NCBI GenBank assembly: GCA_025403435.1
Contig: CM046353.1
Span: forward strand, 12,448,836-12,512,835
Source: Artocarpus heterophyllus
Taxonomy: Eukaryota > Streptophyta > Magnoliopsida > Rosales > Moraceae
DNA length: 64,000 bases
Direction: 5' to 3'
Shown here: piece by piece, positions 1 to 11,424 of the stretch
How the letters are laid out: each line of letters begins with the position of its first letter
Numbering within the stretch: the stretch's first letter is position 1
The notes under the pieces: generated by a model
The model's input: only the letters and a program-made list of their open reading frames with translations
Database searches by the model: none
Told to the model about the DNA's origin: nothing
Program-made: the position numbers and the translations under genes

Positions 1-335
1 TGGGCAATTTGTTCATTTGAGGGTTACCACATTTAATAGTCAAACGATTTCCTATCTTATTTGCTTTATTACTTTACTTTCCTTTTTTTAAAATAAATTT
101 TTAGTTTATTAACTACTTGGGGATTTTTTTCCTACGTTTTGTAACAATTATATGTAGTTATTATTATTATTATTTTTTTTTACAAATTTAACCGCTTAAA
201 AATAAATATCTACCGATAAGTTTTTTGTTTTCTTGGTTACACACTTCCACCAAAGAAATTGCAAATAAAAATAAGTTGCCAAAAACACAAGCCACATTAC
301 GCCGAAGAATCCGGGGATACCAATTAGCTCGCGAG

Positions 336-359
336 TATATATATATATATATATATATT
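336..359. repeat. (AT)n microsatellite
   Basis: An uninterrupted run of AT dinucleotides about 24 bp long. A similar run lies at 650-676. Confidence 0.9.
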
Positions 360-648
360 GGCAATATGCAGGTAGAATGACAGGATAAGTCTTTCTTGGC
401 AAGTGGATCGGTTTGATTTGTACTTCAACAATTATGTTCAAAAAAAGGCATACCGAATTTGGCGAGAATCATTCTAACAAACTGATAACTATGACTTTTT
501 GTAATCATAATTTCACAAAACAAAAGTAAAAACATTTTGAAAATATGTCTTTTTTTGGTGCATCGTTCACCTTTGTGTGTGGTGGAGTCACAAGAGCATT
601 TAGTACTAGGATATTCTTGTAATAAAAAAAGTAAGAAAAATATTAGAA

Positions 649-649
<1 letters not shown>

Positions 650-676
<27 letters not shown>
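650..676. repeat. (AT)n microsatellite
   Basis: A run of AT dinucleotides of about 27 bp in non-coding DNA. Confidence 0.9.
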
Positions 677-679
<3 letters not shown>

Positions 680-3250
680 TTCAAAAGGAGGAAAATTGTA
701 CTGTAAATTAAACGGATCTAAAATACCGTGGAAAATAATCTCAAGGCACAAGGGGACTCAATCCCAACAGAAAACTCGAATGCAATGCTCAAGGGAAGAT
801 GTATGTGCCAAGTCCCGACAATGAAAAATCAAATAGGCATGACAAATATCGAGCTAACATATATATAAATTTTTCAACAAAGCCTCTATAATCGATGAAA
901 AATTTCCATTGCATAAAAACAAATCCAAGAACCAAAGACACAACAAAAATCGAAGAATGGCGAATCATGATGCCAAAGAGATAGAGCCCCCAACCCATCC
1001 ACTCAACCATGACCCAACATCGTCCTCTAGCACCACCATCATTAAACCCTCTATACACCCCAAGATCGGCGACTAGGCTAGTAAATTGAGATAAAATTAA
1101 CACGAACAACATAAAAATAAACATAAAATTTAAACATGCCTAAAAATTTCGTTTAAACATAAAAAAAATATCATACTTGGATTAGTAAATTTGGATTTAC
1201 TCCATCAATCTCAAATTTACTGCATGATCAAATTTTACAAATTCAGAATTTATGAGATTTACTCCCATGAAACTTAAATTGTATAAAATTCATTAGTTGT
1301 TCAGTTGATGAACTCATTTTTCCCCTTGAAATGAACTCTTTTTTTTTATCCCTATATTCTAAAATTAAAAATGTTATTTTTAATTGATTTTAGGAATTAA
1401 AAAAAAGTGATTGTAGTAAATATGTTAATTACTATCATGAAGAGTCCAAACTAGGTTCATAGCTACAATTTCCCTTCAAAATGTGTATTTTGCGTATTGT
1501 ATGTAAATACGTTTTCAGTGGAAAATTTACATATATTAACTTATCACTACATTTTGGAAAATTGCGAATTTTAATACATTTAACTAAAAATACTTCCAAT
1601 TAAATATACTGCTACTTACGCTTCTCCTTAAAAAAAAAAGGCTAATTATGCCAATGTTAAGTCAATGTGCAACTTATAGTTGGTCTCATTAAACTTTTCA
1701 CGATTTAAATGGTAAATTAATACGTAACAGGTTATATTACCAAATGATAATGCTTGATTAAATCGAATTCACATCCAATCATGATTGCTCAATAGCTTTT
1801 CATAACTTCAAAATTTGCTTTACTTGTTTCCTAGAAAGAAAAAAAGAAAAACATGGATCAAAAACATGAAATTTTTTTTGAAAAATTGCATAAAAAAATT
1901 TCATATTAAGATTTAGAAATTGAAGTTTTGGATTTTTTGCTGCAAAATAGGTTAGTTAAAAATAAAATTTAATTTAAATTTTAAAAAATGAAATAGATTG
2001 GAAAATATATGAAAGTTGCGATATGCCACTTAACAAATTACCCAATGGACAAAACCACATAAATGATGTGTATATTTGGTGCGGTTTGACTCAAAAATCA
2101 GAAAGTAAAAAGGTCACGTCGCCAATGTGGAAAATTTGTGCACATTCTAGAGCTTTTTTTTTTGTTTTTTGAAAGGCATTCTAGAGCTTTTTAGGATCGA
2201 TACAGCATCCAATGGGGATGTCAAATGGCCTCTTAAGAATTTCCTTTAAAAAAAAAAGAAAAGAAAAAGAAAAACCCTCTTGATTAAAAAATAAAATAAA
2301 ATAAAAAGAAAGTTGGAGTCCGAGCGCGTGAAAAATGATTAAAGGCAAAGGGAAACGACAACTTTGACCATGCTGTTGCACGTGCAAACGGGAGTGCACT
2401 CCAATTTGATTCTTTGGCAGACTTGCCTTTTGCATTATAATTTATAAATATTATATGTACGCGTGTGAACCACGTCCAACGTTTTCTTTTCTTTTTTGAC
2501 CTTTTTCCTTTTTAAAGGAGAGTGTTAAAATTTGAAGGAAAAATTGTAATATGAAAACGGAACTTGAGGAGCATTCATTTTGAGGACCCTATGTGATCTC
2601 TCCTAAAACGACTTCACTTGAATCAATGCATAAGTGATAAGTCGAATGTGTTATAAATGTTAGAAATCTTTAATGTAAACATTCTCAATTCTGTAGAATT
2701 CTAAAATATCAATACTATAATTCTAAGATCATATCATGCTAGATTACCAAAATATATAATTGAAGAATAAATACTTATATCCATGATAGCACCAATCGAT
2801 TTTTTTGTAGAATAACAATGATAATTGACGAACGGTTCTCAGTCAAATCTCTTTAGTTTTTTAATAGGTTCTTTCTCTTTGTGGTGGGGAGAGGAAAAAG
2901 CTATAAAATGATTTGACGTATTAGGGGACCATAACTTATGATGCCTTTATATAGTCTCATTATACCTAGTTGGATTAGTATTGGGTATCTACTCATTAAA
3001 TTCATACACAGTAAGAAGTCTGAGCTTTCCTAATTAGACCACTTAATAAAAACCCGTGATAATTCAATAGCTTTAATATAATTGTTATTTTCATATGTTG
3101 CCCATAATAGGAAACAAAATTTCCCAATAATTACATTTTACAAATTTCTTTTAGTTAGGAGTACGAAAATTTTTTCTTTTGATTGTATTGTATAATTGAA
3201 AAATAGGTTAAACACGTAGTTTTGAATTGCCAAATTAAATTAAAAAGATG

Positions 3251-3740
3251 GGTTAATTACATAATTGTATCTTCTAGTTTTAATTATTTCTCAATTTGTT
3301 TTTTAGTTCTTACAAACTACAAAGGTATCCTTGAAATTTTAAAAACTTATTTTAATTTCATCTACATGAATAAAAAAAATTACGTAAAACAAAATAACTA
3401 CCCTTAAATAGTTATGATAAATATTTTATATATTAAAAACATAGAAAATCCTAAAGCTAAACATCAAATTTCAAAAAAAATGTTTTAACTTTTATGACTT
3501 TGTTAAATTTAAAATATATTTTTTAAAATTTTTTTGAAGAAAAAACATATGTTTCATAAAAAATTTAAGTCCAGTCAAGGGTATTTTTATCTTATCTTTA
3601 TTTTTTTAAGTCCAAAAAGTCTACAAGGGATAAAATTGAAACAAGTTTTTCAAATTCAAATGATACATTTTATAGTTTTTAAAAATAAAAAGACAAATTA
3701 AAAATAACAAAAATCAGAAGGTATAATTATATGATTAACC
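3251..3740. mobile_element. Small terminal-inverted-repeat element (MITE-like)
   Basis: The left end begins GGTTAATTACATAATTG and the right end, read in complement, begins GGTTAATCATATAATTA. Similarity continues inward through a CTTCT...TTTT...TTATT stretch for roughly 45 bp. The interior is A+T-rich and non-coding. A diverged relative lies at 42278-42770, sharing the start and an internal block of the type ATTTTATATATTAAAAACAT. I therefore read this as a dispersed non-autonomous DNA transposon. The superfamily is unassigned and no target duplication was established. Confidence 0.55.
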
Positions 3741-4495
3741 TTTAAAAATATTCTTCAAAAAAAAAAAATACTTACGGAAGTTTAAATAAATAATATAGCA
3801 ATTTAATAAAAGTTAAGAAAATATAGAAGTTAAAGTATTCCCTAAAAAAAAAAAAGCCGTACCATGACATAAAATTCACGTATTGCATATGTTCCGTCGA
3901 AAATATGTCTTCTTTTGATTGGAGGTATGTCATATTACTTGATATATATAATAAAACATCAATAATGTAAAATATAAGTTCTCCACTGACTAGCCATCCA
4001 GTTCTCGTTTATAAAATAAATGTCTGGTTCTGATTGGCCAACAGAAAACCCTCGTCGATTATTAGTTTTTGAGTCATATGAATCGTTTTCTAACCGCATC
4101 CTTGACACTTTTCTATTAAAAGCATGAAGCTCTTATGGCTTCATTCTCGCACGACAGGTATTTTTACCTTGTTGTTAAGCACTGTTATTTTAATTTTTAG
4201 ATTAATTTTTTAACTTTATCTTAATTTTTCAGTGTTTATATTAAAAATTTGTAATGTAAAAAGTAAAACTGTTTTTAATCATAAATCAAACTATTGAAAA
4301 ACTATTCTAATAGTTTAAATAATAGTACCTAATCGGTAAAAAAAATATCTGTATATCAAAAGTTTTATCTAAAAAATAAATTCTCAGTTTTTTTAAAAAA
4401 ATCTTTATCTTCTTATATGGATAAGACATTGGATTGTAGGGATACTGTTTTTGAAGGCCAATCATATAAGACGCGTTAGATTTTTAAGTTGGAAT
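3741..4495. other. A+T-rich intergenic DNA
   Basis: No gene is supported. A short ATG frame near 4123 ending at a GT (about 4157) could look like a first exon, but nothing downstream continues it. The gypsy insertion follows immediately. Confidence 0.5.
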
Positions 4496-4500
4496 GTTTC

Positions 4501-4960
4501 TGATAGGGGGATCAAGAAAATTACGGGAAGAAATTGAGATGAGAAAAAAAAGAATCGTGTGGAAGAAAGAGAGCAGGGGATTTGGGTGAAAATTTTAGAA
4601 GAGAAAAAGAGATTTTTTTGGGTAGTAACTGACTAATCTTTATTTCTTACTTCCTTTCTCTTATATTCGTTCCAACTGACCTCTCATGGCAATTCGTTGC
4701 CTTTACAAGTTGACAATTTTGTTACAACTACCGATTACAAGAATTAGTTACAAACTGCATTCTTTACAATCACTAACAGAATTAGTTACAGTTCTTATGA
4801 TTAATACCTCTTCTAATTTTGATATTTTACAGGTTTCCTAATCCTCCTTTTGGGCCTGTTGATGGCAATTTCCTTATTTGCCACATGCTCAGTTCCTTGA
4901 TAACTGTCACCCTCCCACTTATCCTTCATTTGATTTGTCTCAGCCTCCTTGTTCACATCA
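4501..4960 (-). repeat. 3' LTR of the gypsy element
   Basis: 460 bp, beginning TGATAG on the plus strand next to the GTTTC duplication at 4496-4500. Bases 4813-4960 are coding: they specify the C-terminal 49 residues and stop codon of integrase. Confidence 0.95.
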
Positions 4961-7900
4961 ATACTTTCCCCATCCACGTCAACCTTGTCCTCAAGGTTGA
5001 AATCTGGGTAATGCTGTACAAAGTCATCAACCGCCTCCCAGGTAGCAGAACTAATTGGAAGATTCATCCATTGCACCAGTACTTGATCGATTGCCTTGCC
5101 TTCCCTCGTCACTAACCTCCTTTGTAACTCTTTCTTTGGTGCAAACACAGGTTGTGGGCTGAGAATGTTTGATGGCAGCTGCCTGAGTTGTGCTGTGGGA
5201 TCTCCATAAAATTTTTTAAGTAAGGATATATGGAAACAATCATGTATTCTGGCTGAATTGGGTAGCTCTAACTGATAGGCCACCTGCCCCACACGGCTGA
5301 TAACCTTGAAAGGACCAAAATACCTCTCAGCCAGCTTGTTGGAAGACCTGTTAGCAACAGATGATTGTCGATATGACCTAAGCTTTACTAACACCATGTC
5401 TCCCACTTTAAGTTGAATATCTCTCCGATGACCATCAGCGATTTTCTTCATTGCAGCCTGTGCTTTCAACAAATTTTGTTTGAGTTGATGTAACATCTCT
5501 TGGCGATCAACTAACCATTTATCCACCAAGTCTGTTTGGGCTGTTATTGGGACATAATCAAGTAGGGAAGGTGGTTCCCTCCCATACACCGCTTTAAAAG
5601 GAGTCATACCTAAAGCTGAATGATAGGACGTATTGTAACAATATTCAGCCCAGTGAAGTATTTTTGCCCATCTGCTTGGTTGTTCTGAAACAAAGCATCT
5701 CAGATATTGTTCCAACACCCTATTAACCACCTCAGATTGGCCATCCGTCTGAGGATGGTATGCTGTGCTTCTTTTGAGAACAGTACCACCCAAACTAAAC
5801 AATTCACGCCAAAACTTGCTCAAGAATACTGCATCTCTATCCGACACAATTGATCTCGGCATCCTGTGTAACTTGCACACCATTTGTGTAAACAACTTTG
5901 CTACTTGAGGAGCAGAGTACGTTTTTCCCAAAGCTCCAAAGTGAGCTTGCTTTGATAATCGGTCAACGACTACAAATATGGTAGTATAGCCACCTGAGTT
6001 AGGGAGACTTACTATGAAGTCCATAGATAAATCTTCCCAAATACGTTCTGGAATTGGCAATGGTTGCAGCAATCCTGCTGGAGCCTGAGTTTGATATTTT
6101 GTTTTCTAGCATATTGTACATTCCTTGACATATTTCTAGACGTCTTTCTTGAGGCCTGCCCAAATAAATGCAGTAGATGCCCGTGCTATGTTCTTTTGGA
6201 TTCCTCCGTGGCCACCCAACAATGATGAGTGACATTCTGCCAACACTTTTTACACTATTGGTGAAGAGGGGTCCAACAGCAATCTGCCTTTATGCAAGAG
6301 CAATCCATCCCTTGCTTCATATTCCTCCAATTGGCATGGATCAGCATTTATTGTATGGTATAGTCTTTGAAAGAACTCTGAATTGGCATTTTCCTGTCTC
6401 AGCTCCTCTAGTATTGCAAACCGGACTTGAGATAGAGCTACGAACTGCATGGGTACTTCATCTGGCTGTCTTGATAACGTATTTGCTGCACGATTTTCCT
6501 TGCCGGGTTTATAGTTGATGGTGTAATGATAGCCTAACAATTTTGCCAAATATTGTTGTTGTTCTGGCGTTTGTACTACCTGGTCCAACAAAGACCTCAA
6601 ACTTTTTTGATCTGTGCGGATGACAAAATGCCTTCCCAGGAGGTACTGTCTCCATTTCTTTACGGCTTCGGTTATGGCATATAGCTCCCTCACATAGGTT
6701 GACGCTTGTTGCATTCTAAAGGACATCTTCTTGCTGAAGTAAGAGATGGGATGCTCATTTTGCATCAGCACTGCTCCAATTCCTCGATTAGAAGCATATG
6801 TTTCTAGCACAAATTCTTCCTCAAAATTAGGCAAAACCAACACTGGCGCTGAACTCATAGCCGTCTTCAATGCATCAAAGGATTCCTGTGCCGACAAACT
6901 CCAGTGGAAAGCCTCTTTTTTTAACAAATCAGTAAGTGGTGCTGCAATGGAGGCATAAGATCTAACAAATCGTCTATAGTAACCAGTCAAGCCCAAGAAT
7001 CCCCTCAATTCTTTTATACTCCTAGGTATCGGCCATTCCAACATTGCTTTCACCTTGTTTTTATCCATACTCACCCCGGCTCCAGATACTATATGCCCTA
7101 AATATTCCACCCAACTTTGCCCAAAAGCACATTTACTCCTTTTCACCAGAAATTGATTCTCTTTCAATGTGGTCAGAACCATTCGCAAATGATCCAAATG
7201 CTTCTCTACACTAGGACTATACACCAATATGTCATCAAAAAAAACTGCTACAAATTTCCTCAGGAAAGGTTTCAAAACCGAATTCATTGTGGCTTGGAAT
7301 GTTGAAGGTGCATTGGTTAAGCCAAATGGCATTACTAAAAACTCATAATGCCCCTGGTGTGTCCTAAAGGCTGTCTTGTGTATATCCTCGGGTTTCACCC
7401 TGATTTGATGGTACCCCGCCCTTAGATCTAACTTTGAGAAAATTTTTGAACCACCAAGTTCATCCATTAATTCGTCTGCAGTGGGTATCGGAAACCTATC
7501 CTTCACCGTAATATTGTTCAAAGCTCTATAATCGATGCAAAATCTCCAAGTTCCATCTTTTTTTCTAACAAGAAGTACTGGAGATGAAAAAGGGGAGGTA
7601 CTAGGCCGAATTATACCTGATTGCATCATTTCTGCTACTTGCTTCTCAATCTCTCCTTTTTGAAAATGTGGGTAACGATATGGACGTACATTGACCGGAG
7701 CCGAGTGAGGTAGCAAATGGATTTCATGATCCATGTCACGATGTGGTGGTAATGTCTTTGGTTCATCAAACACTTCTTGGAATTCTTCTAACAGGTGCTG
7801 CAATGCAGGTTCTGTTTCAGAGGTGCCAATTGGTTGCTCTGTTTGCAACAATGTGATTTGAAACATGGATGATATACATCCTTTGTGATGTAATTTCCTC

Positions 7901-9372
7901 AACTGATTCGTGGATATCTGTTGACAGCACTGTTTATCCCCCTGCAAATGAACCTTTTCATTGCCCCAAGAAAATTCCATGGTTAACTTCTGGTAATCAA
8001 TCAAAATAGGGCCAAGCAACTGTAACCACTGCACCCCAAGAACCACTTCTGCCCCTTGTATTGGTAGTATGTAGAAATCTACCAAAAAAACTCTCTGCTG
8101 AATCTTCACAGGAACTGCAGTCACCATTCCTTCACACCTAAGTGTTTCTCCATTACCGACCATGACTTCAAATGGTCTACCGCTTGAAATTGGCAATTTG
8201 AGCATGGAGACCACTCGAGACTGCAAAAAATTATGCGTGCTACCTCCATCTACCAAGATCTGCACATCTCGTTTTCCAATTGCGCCTTGAAATTTCAATG
8301 TCTGAGGCGTGACTACCCCTGACATTGCATGGAAACTAATCTGAGGAGTCGACATCTCAACTTCCTCTACGTTAGGTTGAATTGGGTCCGAGGTGGTGTC
8401 CTCTAACTCGTCAAAACTTAATTCCTCCGAATCAGGTACAATGAGGACATGGGCTGATGCTTTACAATTGTGTCCAAAAGTATATTTTTCATCACAATAG
8501 AAACATAGACCTTTTTCACGTCTTGCCTGTATTTGACTTTGTGATAATTTTTGAACATGGTTTGTGGACTGAGTATGGGGTTTAGTGATGTTTTGGTTAG
8601 TTGGGTAAGTTGTGGTTGAATGTGGTTTAACTGTAGTCGTGGATGAAGGTTTGAAATTTATGTTTGATGGATTAAGGAATTTCTGGTTTGGAGTTGGTAA
8701 TATAGGTGGGTATGGTGAGAATAGTTTGGCAATGGAATTTTTTTGGTGTAATTTCAGTTCTTGAATTTTTGCTAACGCCATTGCTTTGGTTAAGGATGTG
8801 GGTTGAAAGGCTGCCACCTCATGTTGGATTTCCGGTTTCAATCCAGAAACAAAACAACTCAAAAGAAAGGGTTCAGATAATCCATCTACCTTGTTGGACA
8901 AGTCCTCAAACGCTTCTTGATAGTCCACCACCGAGCCTTGTTGAACCAGTTTGGTCAATTTTCCTTGATAATCTTCCAATTCTGAGGGGCTGAATCGCAC
9001 TTGTAAAGACTGAAGCAAGGACTTCCAAGATGCAATCTTTGTGTTCTTGTGCAACCATTGATGATAGCTCAAGGCCTTACCATCAAAGTAGAATGGAACG
9101 ACCTGTAGTCGCTGTTCTTCAGTTGCCATGTGAAAGTCGAAGTATTGCTGGATTTTGAAGATCCAGCTTTGGGGGTCTCTGCCATCGAAGCGAGGTGCAT
9201 CGATCTTCAGCGGTTTCAAATTCACCGAATTGCCTAAGGATTGATTCTGTGAGGCCTCGCTATTGTTTCGTGGTGGAGTCGGCGAAGAAGACTGATTTTG
9301 GCATTTTTGTTGTTGCCATTCCGAAAACATCGCTGTAAACTTCAAATTCATATCCTTCATCTGCTCTGCCAT
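4813..9372 (-). pseudogene. Gag-Pol polyprotein with chromodomain, broken by three in-frame stops
   Basis: One continuous frame runs from the ATG at 9372 to the stop at 4813, interrupted by TAA (6250-6252) and TAG (6136-6138, 6106-6108). The first part (1040 residues) holds Gag (about 60-200), a zinc knuckle CFYC...GHNC (290-303), protease with DGGS (375-378), reverse transcriptase (about 570-760) with FFDD (711-714), and RNase H (about 850-970). RNase H has TYAS at the usual TDAS and AANTLSR at the usual AADALSR, so two catalytic acids appear lost. The stops fall in the integrase HHCC finger. The second part (419 residues from 6072) has the core acids D18, D78 and E114 and a chromodomain near 320-360. 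The last 49 residues, including the basic tail RPKRRIRKP, are encoded inside the 3' LTR. Confidence 0.93.
4961..4975 (-). promoter_or_regulatory. Polypurine tract of the gypsy element
   Basis: Just outside the 3' LTR the minus strand reads GATGGGGAAAGTAT, a purine-rich stretch ending at the LTR edge where plus-strand priming is expected. It lies within the integrase frame, encoding part of VDGESI. Confidence 0.65.
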
Positions 9373-9455
9373 AGTCTGAAATCATCACGAAGCTGTGTAA
9401 TCGATTGATCTTGCTTCTCGATTCTGTCCTCCACGCCCTTCGTACGGGACGCCAT
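9357..9455 (-). pseudogene. Short leader frame, probably the frameshifted start of Gag
   Basis: A 32-codon ATG frame starts 29 bp inside the 5' LTR edge, reads MASRTKGVEDRIEKQ onward, and ends by overlapping the start of the long Gag-Pol frame in another phase. The charged, coiled-coil-like composition (RIEKQDQS, QLRDDF) resembles Gag N-termini of plant chromoviruses. The likeliest reading is that Gag once began here and a small indel near 9370-9375 separated the two frames. An upstream ORF is the alternative. Confidence 0.5.
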
Positions 9456-9465
9456 CTTCCAGAGA

Positions 9466-9481
9466 ATCAATGAAAGCACCA
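9466..9481 (-). promoter_or_regulatory. Probable primer binding site of the gypsy element
   Basis: Directly inside the 5' LTR the minus strand reads TGGTGCTTTCATTG. It begins with TGG, the complement of a tRNA CCA end, two bases from the LTR. It is not the common initiator-Met site TGGTATCAGAG, and I cannot assign the primer tRNA. Confidence 0.6.
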
Positions 9482-9483
9482 AT

Positions 9484-9943
9484 TGATAGGGGGATCAAGA
9501 AAATTGGGGGAAGAAATTGAGATGAGAAAAAAAAGAATCGTGTGGAAGAAAGAGAGCAGGGGATTTGGGTGAAAATTTTAGAAGAGAAAAAGAGATTTTT
9601 TTGGGTAGTAACTGACTACTCTTTATTTCTTACTTCCTTTCTCTTATATTCATTCCAACTGACCCCTCATGGCAATTTGTTGCCTTTACAAGTTGACAAT
9701 TCTGTTACAACTACCGATTACAAGAATTAGTTACAAACTACATTCTTTACAATCACTAATAGAATTAGTTACAGTTCTTATGATTAATACCTCTTCTAAT
9801 CTTGATATTTTGCAGGTTTCCTAATCCTCCTTTTGGGCCTGTTGATGGCAATTTCCTTATTTGCCACATGCTCAGTTCCTTGATAACTGTCACCCTCCCA
9901 CTTATCCTTCATTTGATTTGTCTCAGCCTCCTTGTTCACATCA
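9484..9943 (-). repeat. 5' LTR of the gypsy element
   Basis: 460 bp, the same length as the 3' copy, ending CA next to the GTTTC duplication at 9944-9948. It carries a silent copy of the last 49 codons of the integrase frame (minus strand, stop at about 9796), because the coding frame overlaps the LTR at the other end. Confidence 0.95.
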
Positions 9944-9948
9944 GTTTC

Positions 9949-11420
9949 ATGAAATTTAGCAGTTTTAAAATCGAGTGGTGAGGATAGTGTCGTGCAAATT
10001 GGCATATACATATTATCCATCAGCTATATGTGCGTGGAAGAATGATAACCAGATTATTATGGAGACGTTTGTTGTAGCGAGTGTGCCTCCATTTTGTACC
10101 CTTTTTATGATATTGCTGGTTTTAAATTACTGTAAATTACGTGGGATACCACCTTTTCATTATTATTATTATTGTGTTTTATTACTTATTTTTTAAATTT
10201 ATACCACTTTTTATAATCAAAAAGATTGAAATGCCTTTAGATAACACTTGTTTGCCTAACCTTAATATAAAATTGATAAATTATGTTTTTATAATATTTA
10301 GAAGTAGTATGTTTCAAATTTTTTTTTTTTGAAAGCGATTAGATTCAAAAACAATGCCACAAAAGTGTTATTTCTCAAACTAACCTATTAAATTATTCAT
10401 TAGCTTTGGTATATTTACGTTTAATATTTAACTGAGGACTAATGTCATTTTATCATTTATGTCTTTTTTTTCCTTAATTTTGAACGAGCCAATTACCTCT
10501 TAAGGACACCTCTAAAAAAAAAAAAAACTCTAAGAACTGGTTTGGTTGCTTGTAATTTTCTCCCTTTTTTTGAAATAAAGAAAAATATATTTCATTTATT
10601 TTATTTCGATTCCTTTTAATTCTTTACTAAAGTAAAAAAATAGAATAGAAATTTAATTGGCCTTATGACTTAATAACTTAATTCCTGATAGATTAGTAAA
10701 CACTTGGATAAAATTATAATATTATGAATACTAACTCGAATCTTAAATTTTGTATCAATTTATAAATTATCATTCTTTTATTGGTTGGTATTTAAAAGAT
10801 AGTTGTATATATATTTGTTAATAAAAAATGACAACTAATAAGTTGGTGCAAATAGTGGTTTTAGAGTTCATGTTCTTCGTAGCATTGTTTTCTTAGTAAA
10901 ATTATAACAGATAAGGTTATTTTTAAACAAATATCTATGATAAATGACATATTTTAAAATAATTATTATAAACAACATATTTATCTCGAGGGGATGGTAA
11001 ATGATTCGTTTAAGCAACATATGTAATTATAAAGTAAATTTATCGTAAATATGGTTTTTATCATAATTGTTTCAAAAAATGTAATCTCATATAATTAATT
11101 CTTTTTTCTCATTCTGAAAATTGAAAAGGCTTCGCAACTAAAGAACCTAACAATGATTTAAAAAATTTAATTCCAAACTTATTATTTAGTGGGGTTCTAT
11201 TTACACCATCTTTTTGTCTCTTCACACTCCTCTTCTAAATACAACCCCTTATAATTGTAAAATAACTAAATTTAATTACTGCATCAACCTATAGTTATAA
11301 AACGACCCTTAATATTATTACTTCTTTTCACTTTATTTTCCTTTTTACACCCATCATTTTTTTTCATTATTTTGTATAAGACTTTCCCTCCAAGGAAACA
11401 TGCCTAACGGTTGTGCGTTG
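9949..11420. other. A+T-rich intergenic DNA
   Basis: No gene or clear repeat boundary seen. Homopolymer runs and very A+T-rich sequence dominate. Confidence 0.5.
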
Positions 11421-11424
11421 ACTC

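Larger units (their letters stand above)
1..3250. other. A+T-rich intergenic DNA
   Basis: I see no credible gene here. Open frames are short, low in complexity and rich in Phe, Lys and Ile, as expected by chance in DNA this A+T-rich. There are many homopolymer A and T tracts and two AT microsatellites (336-359 and 650-676). No transposon ends could be fixed. Confidence 0.6.
4501..9943 (-). mobile_element. Ty3/gypsy chromovirus LTR retrotransposon, complete but defective
   Basis: Two 460-bp direct repeats (4501-4960 and 9484-9943) bound the element. Each begins TG and ends CA on the plus strand, and both are flanked by the same 5-bp duplication GTTTC (4496-4500 and 9944-9948). The element reads on the minus strand, so 9484-9943 is the 5' LTR. 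By eye the LTRs differ at about 11 of 460 positions, so this is a moderately old insertion. The internal region encodes, in order, Gag with a zinc knuckle, protease, reverse transcriptase, RNase H and an integrase ending in a chromodomain. That order and the chromodomain define a Ty3/gypsy chromovirus. Three in-frame stop codons and altered RNase H residues make it non-functional in cis. Confidence 0.96.

Noticed and set aside
4120..4160. Possible first exon, ATGAAGCTCTTATGG ending at GTATTTTTACC
   Set aside because: There is no further exon on either side of the gypsy insertion, and the peptide is only 11 residues long.
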